The translations under genes and the position numbers were made by a program. This document shows, piece by piece, positions 24,898-39,100 of a DNA stretch of 64,000 bases. Every line of letters starts with the position of its first letter. The first letter of the stretch is position 1. Location of the stretch: NCBI GenBank assembly GCA_038496675.1, contig CM076656.1, positions 15,880,391-15,944,390 on the forward strand, written 5' to 3'. This DNA comes from Rachycentron canadum. Lineage: Eukaryota; Chordata; Actinopteri; Carangiformes; Rachycentridae. The notes beneath the pieces are model-generated. The model had not been told where the DNA came from. It made no database searches and saw only the letters and a list, made by a program, of their open reading frames with translations.

Positions 24898-27800
24898 TCA
24901 CACAAGTGTAGAATCTTTTGCAGAAATCCCTGATTTGCGTGCAAGGACACTCCTCATCTCATTGTTGACCCCATTCCAGGGTTTAGCCTGGGCCTGTAGT
25001 AGACCAGATTCAGTAGACAGAGTCCTGTGCATTCGGGGACAGCTGCCACCACTGCTGTAGCCATCTTTATCACTAGCATGGCTCTGTGAACCTCCAGCAG
25101 GGGAATATTGATGTTGCTGGTACGGCTCTCGCGGTCTCGGGTTGCCACATTGAGGGTAGGAGAGCTGATGTTGGAGGTGAGACTGGCTGCGGTGTATCCG
25201 TGGTTTGTCCACACCAACTTTGAGCTCACAAGGCCGGGATACAGGTGTGTTGTTGCTTCCGTGGTCGTTCTGGTAGAGGGTATCGAGGTGGTCACTGTGA
25301 TAGTGCCTAGCACTGTGGGAAGCTTTGACCAGTGCGTGGATTACAACGACCAGCAGGATCAGGATCCCAGAAGACAGGATACAAGCACTGGCAATGCCCG
25401 TCTCCACCTCAAATATTAGAAGCATAAAGATGGACATTGCTGCCGAGGAAGAGACAGAGGAGGGAGAAAAAACAGAATTTACTCACAGAACTTAATACTT
25501 CTCTCTATTTTAAGCAAACAATGTTAATCTGTAATAAGCCAAATAACTGTACTTAAAGCAGATTGTGAAAGTTGTTGTTTTCCTCCTAAATCCCAGTTTC
25601 CTTCTTATGTCTTGCAAGTTTGGAATCACAAAAATGATGAAATGTAACATAGAAGCACCAGTTTTTCTCATCTGAGTTGTCCTATGTTTGACTGCAGGAA
25701 AAGGACCATAGACTCTGGAATGCTAAAGGAAGGGGGAGAGAAGCACAGCTCTGGGATGTGAGGTGACTTCCTGAGCTGGTGGTATTATTTTCTACAGTCC
25801 CTTGCTCTGCTTCTACTTGATTGCAGCTAAAGTGGGGTCATAAGGACGACACCTCCTCATCACAATGGAGTGACTGCCTCCAGTGACCCCACAGTACAAG
25901 CCGCTCAGTGGAACAGAGCACCACAGCGCTGCCAGGTTCAGCATTAAAAACACTTAAGTCATGGACGATGCTCAAAGAATGCATTGTTCTCTGCAACACG
26001 CTGAATGGACCAGCAAGAAAGCAGCAGTGCTGTTTTTGCCTCTGCTGTTGAAAATCCAATGCAATTCCAAGGTTTTGGACACTAGTTTTGAGGGTTTTTT
26101 GGGTTTGTTGTTGTCTAGAAAACTTCCAAGCAAGAAAATTACAAAAGCTTAATACATCTGCATGTGGAAAACATGCTGAATTAGAAGACAATAACAGGTG
26201 CCCAGCTTTAACCTGCATTTTAGTACTTGATTATACCTTCATGCCAGATTGGGAAATATGTTATTCAAGACAGAATTCTCTTTAACAAAAAAATGAGAGG
26301 ATCACATTTTCCACTCTTACCTGCCAAGTAGACAGAAACACCCAGACAGAACAGTCCAATAGCCACATGTCGTACACCTCTGCTGTCCAGAAGGAACCAG
26401 TCTGTTCTGATGAAAGAAGCGACATGTTCAGGGTCATGGCTCAGAATAGGTTTACATGTTAACTACTACGCTAATTTTGGATTTAAATAAATACATCTGC
26501 TATTTCCACTTCAACTTGTGTAATTTCTGTTTTGGTAGTTTTTTTTTGTTTCAGTTAATTGCACCTTCTTTGCCATGAAAATAAACTGTATCTCCTCCCA
26601 GATAAGTTTAATATCAGAGTTGTACATCCTAAAACATTTGATTGGTTGTTATTTGGGTCCGTTAAAATGCTAGATGTTTTGTGTAGCTCATTATTCACAT
26701 TTTCTTGGAATGTCCCCTCTGTCAGTGGGGAGGTCCTGGGGCATGCTGTTGGATTTGTAAACCAACGTGGGAAAGGAACAGCTAGAGGCTCTGCGCTGCG
26801 TGCATAATGAGAGGAAAGCCATTGTTTCGATGGGATTCATAGGGGTTGAGAGGTGGGGGTTGACCAACAACATTGCAGTGCGGGCCTCTGCACTCTGACA
26901 CATAAGGGCTTTTATGTTTCTGAAACCATGTTTTCTTTAAATGAAACTTAATGGAAGTAAATTTATCACCCAGGATATGGTTGCGGTTTACAGAGAACAG
27001 TTAAAGGAGGAGGATAAACAAACTAAATAGATTAAATGTCAATCTCCGCTAAAAGCAACAGTGACTGTATGACCAGAAAATAAGAACCCGTGTTGGATGA
27101 AGTTTTGTTTTGTTCTGCTGAAAGTTATATATTCATGTCAGTCACATGTGTAAAGGAGAAAGAACATTAAAATCGCCCTACAGAGTGAAGTTGAGTTCAA
27201 AAATGGTTGTAAAAAGCTACACCATGTAGTATTTTATTATAGGATTTTTGTATTGGATTTCATAATATTGTAAAGGGGTTTATATTCAATGCACCCAACT
27301 GGTAGTTAAGGATAAAACTATATAACTTTTGGCTATAGAGTTACCTGTGTGGACATAATAACAATTACACAGTAATGGTAAATGTTTAATAAAATGGTAA
27401 ATTGTGTTACAATAGCACAGGTGAAAATCTTAGCTTAAGTTTGCTAATATTAGCCACCATACCCGAGCAAATAAGTCTGTAGCAGCAAAATCCCAGATTG
27501 AAATGAATTGAGCAATTGTGTTTTAGTTTCTTTCACCTTTTGCTGATGATCTTACCTAATTTCTAAGAGAAAGGATGTATAATTTCTTCTTTTACAGTTT
27601 AGACTCTTGCTTTGAAGGTGGCCCTACTTTATTGAGCAGTGGTTTGCCTGTGCGTATTAATGTTATTGTTAGGTGTGGTGCGGTCACAGGTGAATATAAG
27701 GCTTCTAATGTGACGCAGCCTATCAGAAGTGACCGGAACTATGTGTTTTCGTGCAGATTATATCTGCAGCAGAGAAGTAAGATTGAGGGAAGCTGCTGAA

Positions 27801-28180
27801 ATGGCGGCCACAGTAACAGGTGGTCGAGGAGCAGGGTAACACACACACACACACACACAAAACACGCTGCCTAAATACCTTTCGGTATCCTGCTCTCCTC
27901 TGCACACCTCTGTTGAAAAATAGCTGTGGAGGAGACAAACCACCACAGAGCTCAAATTGAGGGTGAGGGACAGGGCAGAGAGCACCGTGGAGACCGGCAG
28001 CAGGACGGCCCAGACATGAGCGGGTATGACCGCGGAGGTGGAAGGGGGAGACTCCTTCACCGCCGTCTGCAGAGACTGGAGCTGGAAAATCAAAATGACC
28101 GATAAAACAGACATGATGGCTGATAGTATCCCCAGTAAAGACAGAACAATCAGAGACCGCTGGCTGTACTTGTGCGTCAT
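24898..28180 (-). CDS. tmem221: Transmembrane protein 221
   Basis: Three coding exons, 28180-27879, 26406-26321 and 25439-24898, join in phase to 309 aa. Four hydrophobic segments lie at about residues 10-32, 56-84, 115-138 and 145-167, followed by a long polar C-terminal tail rich in His, Ser, Gln and Pro. DWFLLDSRGVRHVAIGLFC (exon 2) and LLIFEVETGIASACILSSG (exon 3) match DWFLYDCRLLRHVALGLFC and LLLFEIETGAAAASILGSG of the human protein as I recall it. The function is not established, and no catalytic motif is visible. I chose the ATG giving MTHKYSQRSLIVL over an in-frame ATG 21 codons upstream that reads through a poly-A/T tract, because the former aligns with the human start. A (CA)n tract lies just inside intron 1. 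The gene is antisense to, and between, borcs8 and mef2b. Confidence 0.9.
27839..27859. repeat. (CA)n microsatellite in tmem221 intron 1
   Basis: About ten CA units. In the tmem221 transcript it reads (UG)n and begins about 20 nt downstream of the exon 1 splice donor at 27878. Confidence 0.9.
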
Positions 28181-31100
28181 CTTTGTCCTAAATCTCCAGC
28201 GGTCGTGTTTCTCCAGAGGGTTAAAAAAAAAAAAAAAAAACAAAGAAAAAAAACTTTAACTCTCCTGGTCTGTTTATAAAGAGAAAAAAAGGGGGGGGAA
28301 AAAAAACAACCCTACGGCGACGATCCTAAACTCCCCCAAGCCTCACTGGCATTGCAAAGTGTTTCAGGATGAAGTTTCCTCCCCAGCAGGGATTTCTGCA
28401 GCTCTTTGCCTGTTATGCTGGAGCCTCCCGCTGCCTCTGAGCATGTGATGTGCTTTAAATCCCCAGATTAAAAAGTTCGCAACAACAATGGACTTTTTCT
28501 CTTGGATCCTCAGTAACAATGCGTTGACGCGCTCCTGCGAGAGGCAGAGCTCACTGACTAAACACAAAAAAACCGAGGCCCAACAAAGGACATTAAAGCT
28601 CTCAATATGATCTCATTATTTACTAATGACAACATTTAATTGCATTTCCTCTTTTTTTAACATTGGGAAAGTTACACAAAAATACAGTGAACTGAACGCA
28701 GTAGCTGTTTTGCCCTCAAAAAAGTAAACGTGAATTATCCAAAATATACCCCCACGATTTGTGCATGCATTTTGTCTATGAAGACTATGTACAGGCTCCT
28801 TTTAGATTAGCCTACTTCTGCTGTGATGACTGAGAGCCTCATAAAGTGATTAAAGGATTATTATAGTTCCTCTCAACACCCCTGTGATTGTCTACTCACA
28901 CTGAGTGAAAGCAGATAACCCGAGGCACACAACATAAAATAAAATAAAATAAAAAGTTCTCCGCACTGAAATCACATGTGACCTTTTACCCCCCTTCCAA
29001 AAAAAAAAGGTCTAAACTTGTTCCAGTGCAGAGTTCAGACTATGGCAGGCACCAAACTTTGGAGTCATTTGCAGCAGTGGCGACCACCTTAGATATTCTT
29101 TGTTGAACACCCTTTTTATTCCTGCTCCAACTCCTCACTTTCTGAATCCAATTAACTTTTCACTAGTTGCCATGGAAACATGCACAGGTTACTAGGGATA
29201 CACTTTGTTTTATTGCATCCATTTATTTTACATTCACCTTCCACCTATAGTTTTAGTTTCATGTACTTATTACAATATTTATTTTTTTATTAATTCTAAT
29301 TTGTAAATACCAAATGGATCATTTCACATTCAGTATTAAAATATTATTAATATTTACTATTCACTATATATTTATAGTGAATATAGTCTATAGATTACCC
29401 TTTTGGACCACAAACACCTTGACTTACTTAAGGTCTGTGTCATGTGCAACAGAGGCCTTATTGTTCTGTTAGAGGTTTGGGGTTGGGGATAAAGGTATAA
29501 CTCATGTTCTGTTGAGATGGAGATAAGAATGTAGATATAAAAATACACAATGTGAACAATTGCTCTCACACATATACACTGACCATGGAGGTTATTTCTG
29601 AATTCGGCAGCCTCACCACATGCTCTAAAAGGGTCGTGGCTGATCTTGTCGAAAGCAGAAGTGAGAAGTTTCAGGAAAAAGAAAAAAAAAATGGACTTGA
29701 TACGGAAAGTTCTCAAAGGCACTGTTATCGCTTTATATTTTCTACTTCATGCCTTTAGCCTCATTTGTTTATATGCAATATTTATTAAGCATATTTGTGA
29801 TTCAGTCTACAGTCTCCTGATTGATGGACCTCTCATTGTGTTTAGAATACATTTACAAGAATAGACTCGCATAAACACCACACTGAAGACAGACAGAGTT
29901 TCCCCTTAGCTACAGGTGATTAGCTGCTTGTATTTACAGCTGGGGGGTTACACAAGTCTCTGTTGATGTGATGTGGCCCATGCAGATGAATCCTGGAGGT
30001 AAAGGCTGTGGCAGTCTGTAGGGATGTTACTAACTATTGCATCAGATGCATGTTTTGAATTACCTCTTGAGATGTCAAACCGTGTGTGTGTGTGTAGCTC
30101 TGTGTGTCTGTATCTGAGTCTCCGTGTTGATATGTTTGTTTGGCGTGTGTGCGTGAGAGAAATAGAGTTGTTGTCCACACTTCCACAGATGATCTTTGCT
30201 AATAAATTGGCTCTATGTTATTTTTAGCAGAAGCCTACATTGTGTCACATACCAAAAATAGTCAATAATGCAACTCATTCAGTTATTGCCTCTAAATATA
30301 TCTTTCAAGCTGACAGCATGTCTGCACATCCATCAGTGTCTAAGCTTTGCTTTTGATATTTTTATTTATATTTTCCTTCGCCCCACTCACCTTATTCATC
30401 ATTTTATCTTAGCGGTACACAGGGTAAACTGTAATAGTGTACATTGTAGTCCAGTCCAACAGCTTATGCCAAATGTTCGTTGAGAATATTTTGAAAGTTG
30501 CTGATCAAACTACATTAAGTTTTGTTGTCAAACATTCCTTTATTTTTGCTCAGCACATTAGGCCTGCGTGTACAGCTGTGGACGCAATTACAATTATAGT
30601 TTCATTTCACATTTTAAACTTAAAACTGGAATGAATTTTGTTTGCAGAATTCAGACATAACGTGCAGAGCCAACTGTAACCTGGTCATTTATGGTTAATA
30701 CTGAGGCACTGAACTAGATAAAGTATATGACACTTAATTAATCTGCAGGTAATCTACCAGTATGGGGTTAAGTCCTGTTTTATGGCTGACAGAAGGACTC
30801 TTCAACCAACAGTCGGGCTGTGCAGTCATATCAGTTAAATAAAACTCCAACAACCTTTTATTTAAAAGCTATGATGTGGCAGTAAAACTAAAGTAACTTG
30901 AAGGTTTCCTCTCAGAAACCTTTTATCTTTAATGTGCAGCTTTATTAAATCCATGAATTAATAAGGGATCATGAGATAAAAATTTAAATAAACTCACATG
31001 ACTGCAAAACGCCGTTAAAACCTACCCCATTAACACACTTGTGCACGGTCACGGTGGTTTTCACCCTCGACCTCTGGACCCCCAAGTCGTTGTGACATTA

Positions 31101-31729
31101 ACCTGGATTATTATCAAGTAGGGGGCAAAAAAACAGAAAAACAAAATTGAACGTGTTTTTTCCTTTTATTTAAACTTGGCAAACTCGCTTAATTTGGCAT
31201 AGTTTTATCTTTGGGGTCTAAAAGGAGAAATCACTTTCTCAACCCATAAAGCCTGTGACAAAGGCTCACATGTTGACCATGGGTCGTGAGCAAAAAATCA
31301 CCAGGCATCACTGCACCACACACATCAGTTAAGGAAACATAAGCTCCGAGGGGCTCCATCCTCAGCCAAAGCGCATTGAAATGGCCGTAAGTGAGACCAT
31401 CAGCAGGAAGCTACAATAATGCCTGTCTGAGAAATGGTGCTTTTCCAAAATGTGGTACATTTGGGGAGCTGGACGTGGCCTCCATTAAAACCAATCATAA
31501 CAAAATGATCACACAATGTTTACATGTTGGCCCACAATGGTCTGGATGTTGTTTTCCATAACTAATCATAAGCCCCCTCCCCACCAGTAACCGGCACTAA
31601 AGCGAAACCAGGCTACTTCACGTCTTTTTTTTTCTTTTTTTTTTCTTTTTGGAACTAGTACAAAAATAAAGCGAATGTATGTAGTGTCTTCTGCTGTGAA
31701 CTTGCTGACAGCCGTGAGTGACTGGTGAG
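28181..31729. other. Spacer between tmem221 and mef2b promoters
   Basis: The first few hundred bases, up to about 28560, should hold the 5' UTR and promoter of tmem221 and include poly-A tracts (28222-28240, 28290-28310) and a few CpGs. The remainder is AT-rich unique DNA with an A-rich AAAAT pentamer repeat near 28937, a short perfect inverted repeat at 29358-29383 (11-bp arms) and a GT-rich stretch near 30080. I see no exon of a known family. Confidence 0.55.
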
Positions 31730-31734
31730 CTTGA

Positions 31735-32052
31735 ACGGCGCACGGGAGGCGGAGGCGTGCGTCCAATGGCGCGGCCGAGGAGGCGGGGCGAGGCGGCAGA
31801 GAGGGGCGGGCTGCAGCGGCCAGCTGTTGGAAAGCAGCGCTCCTGATCCATCCGCTACTACTGCATCAGGTGAATATCTGTACATCAGCACAAGGCACGG
31901 CTCCCGCTGCTCGTCAACACATCTGTCTTTTTTTTTTTTTTTTTTTTCTCTCCTTCCTCCCCCCCCGAATTTGCAACTTCCCCAGGTTGACTGGTCTCGA
32001 TCGAGCGGGTGAAACTACAGAAGTAAACAGAGGAAAGGAGATCGAGGAATAG
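31735..32052 (+). promoter_or_regulatory. GC-rich promoter and 5' UTR exon region of mef2b
   Basis: This is the only GC-rich stretch between tmem221 and mef2b. It has a CCAAT box at 31763-31767 and two GC boxes (GGCGGGGCG near 31782, GGGGCGGG at 31803-31810). Two good donors follow, CATCAG|GTGAAT at 31869/31870 and AG|GTGAGA at 32052/32053, so a non-coding first exon with one or two ends is likely. The next mef2b exon starts about 4 kb downstream. A start of another unseen transcript is possible. Confidence 0.5.
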
Positions 32053-35000
32053 GTGAGATCAGATGCTCTGTTTTTTGTTGGGGTTTTTTTTTGTTTTTTT
32101 GGGGGGGGGGTTGTTTTTATTTAAAAAAAAAAAAAAAAAAAAAGCATTGTGGAGGGGTTTTTATTTGGGACAGCATCTCGGTTTTTAAGGCAAATGAACC
32201 AAGTTTTCTGAGGTTTCCTGTGTGGCACAATTCATGACACAGCTGTCAAGTACCTGTTGCTGTTATTGGGGGCAGCCTATAGATGAGGCTATATTAGACA
32301 GGGATGCTTGGCAACTCGGGGACAGACAGGCTATTCTTAAGCAGTCTATTTTGAATGACGTCAGCAATTTATTAGGCCTAATTATCCGCAAACATTTTTT
32401 TTTGAGCTATGTATTTTTACAGTTTTTATTTTTAGCACCAAATAGCTCGCTGCTCGACTTCAGCAAACATCTCAGCTCAGTTTGCTCCACATTTATTCTT
32501 TGTCATAAGTAGTAACATAACTGTAACTCCCCCCGATGCATTTATTGCCTCACACTATCACACATAGAAGGACAAACAGATAGATAGATAGATAGATTGC
32601 TCAGCCTCATTCAAAATGTGCACTGACAAAACAGCTTTTAACCTATATCACATCATTGGCTGGAGATTATCCTTTTTTAAAAGAAAAAAAAAAACTCTGC
32701 CTTTGTTTCATTCAAATGTTTCCCTCCATCCACTGTCATAAAGGTGGGTCTCAGCATCACAGCTTTGTCTGGTTGGATGTTGAGCAACTTAATAAAGTCA
32801 CAAAAAGCTTTTTTCTCCCCCCCTCCTCTCTTCATGGAAAGATCAAATGTTCAGCTCATGCCTGCATGTACTATTGCTATTCTGGCTCAATCAAAAATAT
32901 CAAGGCAATTCAATTATCTCCTGTTAAAATTAGACAAATATTTCCTCACCATTACTCTGCAAAGGGCCGGTGAGCACATGAACTGTCTGACCCTGAAGAT
33001 GTGCCCCACACGCAGACGTTCATTTGCCCTCCTGAGGAGGGAGAACCGCTCACTCTCTAGCACAAAAGAGGCATCGTTTAAATTAAGATGCTAGCTGTGA
33101 ATGGGCTGAAAGTGTGATGAAGAAATCATCAGTTTCCTCTTCTTGAAACACATTTCAGTTTTGATTTGGATTACAATTCATGCCAGTCATGCTCTCTCAC
33201 TTGGGTTTGGCAGGATTTATGTATTTGCTCATGCAAATATGGTTAAAATTTTGACAGTTTTGGGTCTGGTTTCACATTTTACCCCCTTAACAAAAGACTT
33301 AGATGTGACTGAAATGACTAAAACTTTGAAACACAAGGTTGGTTGTGTGTCACATGCGCTGCTACAGGTCTGCTGCTGCAGTTACAGTTCAGTAAAGTTT
33401 GGGTGCTGCTTCTCTTGTGATTGATTTTTATTATTATTATAATATAATCTGAATGAAACATGAAAAAAATGTATCACAGAAGTGGGTCAGTGGTGCAGAG
33501 TCAAGCTTAAGAGAGACTTGAATAAAGTCTTTTATATTTCCCCTCTTGAGGAAAGTGATAACCCCAACAACAGCCTTTTGCCATTTTATTTAGACACATT
33601 TGGACACAACACCCAACACTGCAAATATGGACCTGTAAGATGCAGAAATAATTGATTTTATTTGTTGATGTTTTGTTGCCACCACAGAATAAGTCATTTG
33701 TTTCTTTGGCTAATATGGATGCATGTGTTTACCACGTTTTTGAAACGTTTATAAGCCATCAGGCTCTGAATGACTCATGGAAAGAAAACCATTGAAGCAG
33801 AACCCCCAATACTCAACCAATGGCCTACTTTTTTCCCCTTCTCATTCATGCATACAGTTCACTGCAGCGAGAAAAACACGTAGTGCAATATATTCACGGG
33901 TGTCATCACAACAACTGATCAAACCTATTAAAATTGTTTGTTGCTGATTAGACAGAAACTCCCGGGGTATGTCAGAGAGCAGAGCTGCTGGGGCCTGCAT
34001 GTGTCTGTACTCAGTTTTTTCCTCTGTCTTGCCTTTGGGAAGGTGCCTGACAAAGGTGGTTTCTTTCCCCATAGAAGCTACAACACTCAGGGGCAAGTGT
34101 GTGTGTGTATGCAATTATTGCACTATTATAGTAAACACAGTGACTATGTTCTGCATTCATATCTTATCACAGGACTTCTGGGACTAGTTAGTTACATTCA
34201 GAGGATTAAAAAAAAATCAGTTTTCTCTTTTAATGTTCACCTTTCCTCAGAATTTCAGGAACGGAACCTGGGGATTAAAGGTCCCAGGCAGTGGATTGTT
34301 CTTGTGGTGCATTCACAGACCTCAAATGGCAGTTGATGTGTGGGAAAACATCCAGAATTAACTGATGTGTGAGGTGCAGCAAGGGTTTTCCTGTCTGTCT
34401 CAGCCTTTGACAAACCTATGAAACCACATATAGCTCTATAGCTAACTCTATGCCGTTTGGCTGGAGGTGTGACTATATTTATCTAGCTAGTCATGTGTTC
34501 GAAGAGAGTTGACTGTGGCTGTGTTAGGTTATATCTGAGAGGAACTTTCTGAGATAAAGATCATTCTGCCCTGTTTAGAACATGTGTCCCACTTCCCTCT
34601 CTTCTAACCATTAACATGCTTTGATAAGAGGAGAAGAGACATTTTCTGCTAAAAAAAAACAAACAAAAAAAAAAACAGACAAGCTTGAACGGCACTGACT
34701 TCAGATTTTTGTGGTGGATGCGTTGTTTGATAGACAGACTAATGGTGGCTTTTGTGGACTCTTACCTATGAGCAAAAGCAATTAGTCTACAGCGCTTCTG
34801 TGTTTTACTGCAGAAGTAATGGCAATGATGACTTTGTCTGCAGCTGTCAGTGCTGAGGTGTGTCATGTCTCTGCAGCGTATTCAGCACAGTGGATATCAG
34901 CGGACTTTATAAGGTAATAATGAGGGCAAAGAGGTGGATTCCTCCAGACATGCCCCAGATGCCTGTGTGCCAAGCTTACGTTGAGAGGCAGTGGGCACTT

Positions 35001-36121
35001 TAGGGGTCGTGGGAACATGGACGCCATATCCGCTCAGGCACCATCAGGAGGGACACTGAACTAAATATAGAGAAGTCCAATACATGTCTAGTATTAAGGG
35101 GGAAAACCAGTGAAAACTCCTTTGGGCTTCGTAGAAGCACTGTATGGTCAGGTCAGAGGAGTCAGACTAGTAGAAGTTCTTTGTGAGTATAAAAAGTGAG
35201 ATAACTTGTACACAGTGCAAATTTCTGTATGCATTTGATCTAGTGCTTTATGGCTATTTCCCATGATGCACAGAAAGTCCTCTGAATCCACATTGCTCTA
35301 TAGTATCTAGCTGTATATGGTGCAACAGGGGCAGGGACAGGTTTTGTAGACCAAGAAAAACAACCACATACTGGGTGTGAGTTTTTGTCATGGACATTCC
35401 GAGGCTAACCACAATCCATCCACATCTTTGCCCTCTGCCCCTCCAAACCCTGTGTGTTTTCTGACCTGGCTGTTCATGAGAGAAGAGTGGGTGGCTTTTA
35501 GCATCAGCCATCTTTCAAAAACACACCGTTTTCCTTTGACTGTTTGGTTTCAGCTATTGCCTGCTGAACCTTTAAAAGGAGCTATCAACTGTATTTTTAA
35601 CCCTGTCTCTTGGGGCTGCATGGTGCAGCCAAACACTGTGCTGCTGGCCCCGGGGTAACCCAGACTGTGGGGGTGTCAGACTGTGTGGACTGCTGGCCCG
35701 GCAAGGGCCACTCTAACTTTAGACTGCATCGCCTCATGGCGGTAAAAATAAACACCCTACCCTTACCAAGGGGGAAGGGTCTTGAGTCACTTAAACCAAA
35801 TAGATGACATTTTCCCACCAGAATTGTATGAACTTGGGGGAGGTATTATAAAGGATTACCGTTGTTACTGTGAAATGTAGACTCATATTTTGATCATGGG
35901 CTCAGACTGCACATATTATTAACCAAACACACTTTTTGTTCACCTACTTTTTATTTTCCTTGAACTAGATAAATTAATCTCTGTTGATTTTTAACATCAG
36001 ATGCATTCAGTGCTTTTCAGTGCAGCATTTTGAATGACACACAATACAATATTGTACTCAGCTTCTATAACACTGTTATGTTTTTTGTCAAAGGTGTCAG
36101 CGTTACAGACAGCAGAAAAAA
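32053..36121 (+). other. Probable 5' intron of mef2b
   Basis: Between the GC-rich 5' region and the ATG exon I see no coding exon. It holds poly-T/G/A tracts at 32070-32145, a (GATA)n run at about 32577-32597 and several A-rich tracts. A long 5' intron before the ATG exon is usual for MEF2 genes, where muscle or neural enhancers often lie, but no specific element can be called. Confidence 0.4.
32577..32597. repeat. (GATA)n microsatellite
   Basis: Five tandem AGAT units. Confidence 0.85.
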
Positions 36122-39100
36122 ATGGGAAGAAAGAAAATACAGATTTCTCGGATTCTGGACCAGAGGAACAGACAGGTGGGTGTACATGCAGTGTTTCATT
36201 TCCAATTCATTACAGTAGAGTTTAACCCACAACCCTTTGGCATATATGTAATATACAGCATGTGACATTTGTATAGTGGTAACTTATTCAGTCAATTACA
36301 AGTGCGAAAACGATTGATCAATTAGTCTGTCAAGAATAGACAGCCACAATTATTTTGACAATCTATGTTTTTTTGTTTGGTCTGAGGATTTGCTGTAAAC
36401 TGAGCATCTCTCACTCTTTTCTGGCATTTTATTGACGTCAAGATTAAGTAGTACTAGTGGCAGTGACATGTACAAACATATAGTAGCATACTGTATTTTA
36501 CTTGAAAATGACCAGGACAGGCACTAAAAAGCAGACAGCATACAGAGTGCAAAGTTACTGCAATCAGAGTCCAACAAGAAACTGGACAAACGCAAGACAC
36601 ACAGCAATTGCTATACTGAATACAAAGAGTATCATCTCTGCATTTATCAGCAGAGATATACATCCTGCAGCTGTGTGTACGTATGATGTCTTCATTCTGC
36701 AAGACTGTAGAGGAAATGTCGCATCACAGCATCTGGAATGATGAGCGACAACATAGATTTTATATCGTATACATTTTATAATAATTGTACTGTATATGCC
36801 TCACTCTCTCATTTGCATATCAGGGCCAAATTGGAGTCAGGTGGCTGCATATCTGATCTTTGTAAATGTTTTTTGGTGATAAGGTTTTGGGGTTTTTTTT
36901 GGTTTTGTTTTTAGAGTTTTTCCTTATCTGAATCAGGGGTGGAGGGTGGACAGTCTTGTTTGCTGCACAGATTTTAAAGCTTTCTGGGTCAAACATGAGA
37001 TTTCATGCCACATAAATATACTTGACTGTTGATATTTACAAATGATCTGTTGCGACTTCTGCTGTCTGGTTTTCCCTTAAAGTAAACTAGAAATGTTTTC
37101 AATGTTGCCCTAAGCAGAGATTTGTATGTTCTGTAATCACTACTCTGGTACTGCAACACAATTTGTCATATTCAAACGACTTCATATCTCAGCTTTTTAT
37201 ATATTTGACCACGGGTTTTAGTCTTAAGCAGTAATAGTCTGGAGTTAAATGTAAAACTTGAACCTCTGAGTGCTTGTTTGTGCCACAGGTGACCTTCACC
37301 AAGCGTAAGTTTGGTCTGATGAAGAAGGCGTATGAGCTGAGTGTTCTGTGTGACTGTGAGATCGCTCTCATCATCTTCAACAGCACCAACCGTCTGTTCC
37401 AGTACGCCAGCACAGACATGGACAAAGTGCTGCTCAAGTACACAGAGTACAGCGAGCCACACGAGAGTCGCACAAACACAGACATACTGGAGGTACTGTC
37501 CCAGCTGCTATTAAAGGACAATTATGAATTAACATGATTTATTTTTTAAAAACATAGTGAATTATTTCAGAACATGAATTTTAGATGGAAACTTCTATGC
37601 AAATGCATATATATATAGTTATATTGTGGAATAAAAATCTCTTTTCTTGCTTTTCTAAATGTTATCGCTATTACTGTGGGTAATTTTCCATGTGCACTTT
37701 CTGTTCTGCATCAGACCCTGCGTCGGAAAGGCCTAGGTCTCGATGGCTCAGAGCTTGACAGCGAGGAGAGCATGCAGGTGGCCACAGATAAATATCCTCT
37801 CAGTGAGGGCATGGATCTCTCTGTGGCACGCCAGCGCTTCTATGTTAGTCTGCACACACCTCACATATACACAAGCATTAGCACAAAGCCCCAAGACCAA
37901 TAGGATGAACTGAGATAAAACTGCTTTAATGTCCAGCAGTTTGTTGTGGGACCAAACATAATTTTATCTCATAAATGTAAATTTTTGACTTGCTGAAAAG
38001 TTTTAGACGTGAACCTTTGCTGCTATTAAATGTGTATTTTTTTTACTTCAGGCTCCATCCCTGCTCTCACCAGAAGCCCAGTTTCTGGTGTCTGCAGGCT
38101 GTGAAAACGGCTTCCCCAACTCCTCTGGATCCAGCATGTCATCCCACAGACCACCGGTCTTTAAATCTGTCAGCTCCAGACCCAGCTCTGCCAGTCCTGC
38201 TTCATCACACGCACATACTGCATTCATGTCTCCACACTCAGGTGAGCTTAAATCAGCTGGCCTCGTGAAACACAATGCCAGAATTACCTTATTACCTCTG
38301 CTAAAGAGGTTATGGTTCCAACCATCTCTGTTTTGTGGTGAGCAACATTACGAAAAAAGAAATGAACCCATTTACTCCAAACTAGGTGGAGGGATGGGGC
38401 ATGGATCATGAAGGAACTTACATTTTGGGGAAGATTCAATCATTTACTACAAATTTGAATTTTTTTTCTCTGAAGTCTGGTGTATGTGGTCTGACACTGG
38501 CCTTGGTGTAGGTCTGTGCTCTCTGAGTGCCCTTATGCAGGTTGACAATTGAGGTATTGTATTATATGATTGCTATGTAAATGCAGTATGCAAGTGTCAG
38601 AAACTACACTGAGCCAAGTCATACAGTTTCAGTTTAATCTAGAATTATAATACCCTGGTTTAACCTCTCAGTGATTCTTTCTTTACAAAATAAATTTACA
38701 CAATTAAGAAACGAAATACTTTTGCCAAAAAAAATGATCACTGACACCAAATTAACACATTAACTCTCCACTGAAAGGAAAAAAGCTTTTTACTAATGTT
38801 TCACAGATTATCACCATCTGTTACCATATGTCTGAAATACTGAGCAATGAACATGGTTCTGCATCAAAACAGATACAAAGCATTTCATGTGAAAATCCAT
38901 TAAATGCTCTTGTAGTCCTCCTGCTTCAGGCTGGCTGTAAAATTCACGTTCTGTCAGGTTTTCGTGCAGCTGGCTGTGAACTCCCAGGAAATGTGCGTGT
39001 GTGTGTGTGTATGTGTTCTGTGGTTTCTGTTACAGAATGTAACACACCTGCCTGTCACACCAGCCTCTTCTACAGTATTTCACCATTTGGACATGCTATG

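Noticed and set aside
25108..25419. 103-aa open frame antisense to tmem221 exon 3
   Set aside because: It is a shadow of the coding exon; the minus-strand frame matches TMEM221 and splices in phase.
28181..28243. Upstream ATG giving a poly-Phe N-terminal extension of tmem221
   Set aside because: The extension reads a poly-A/T tract; the downstream ATG aligns with the human protein start.
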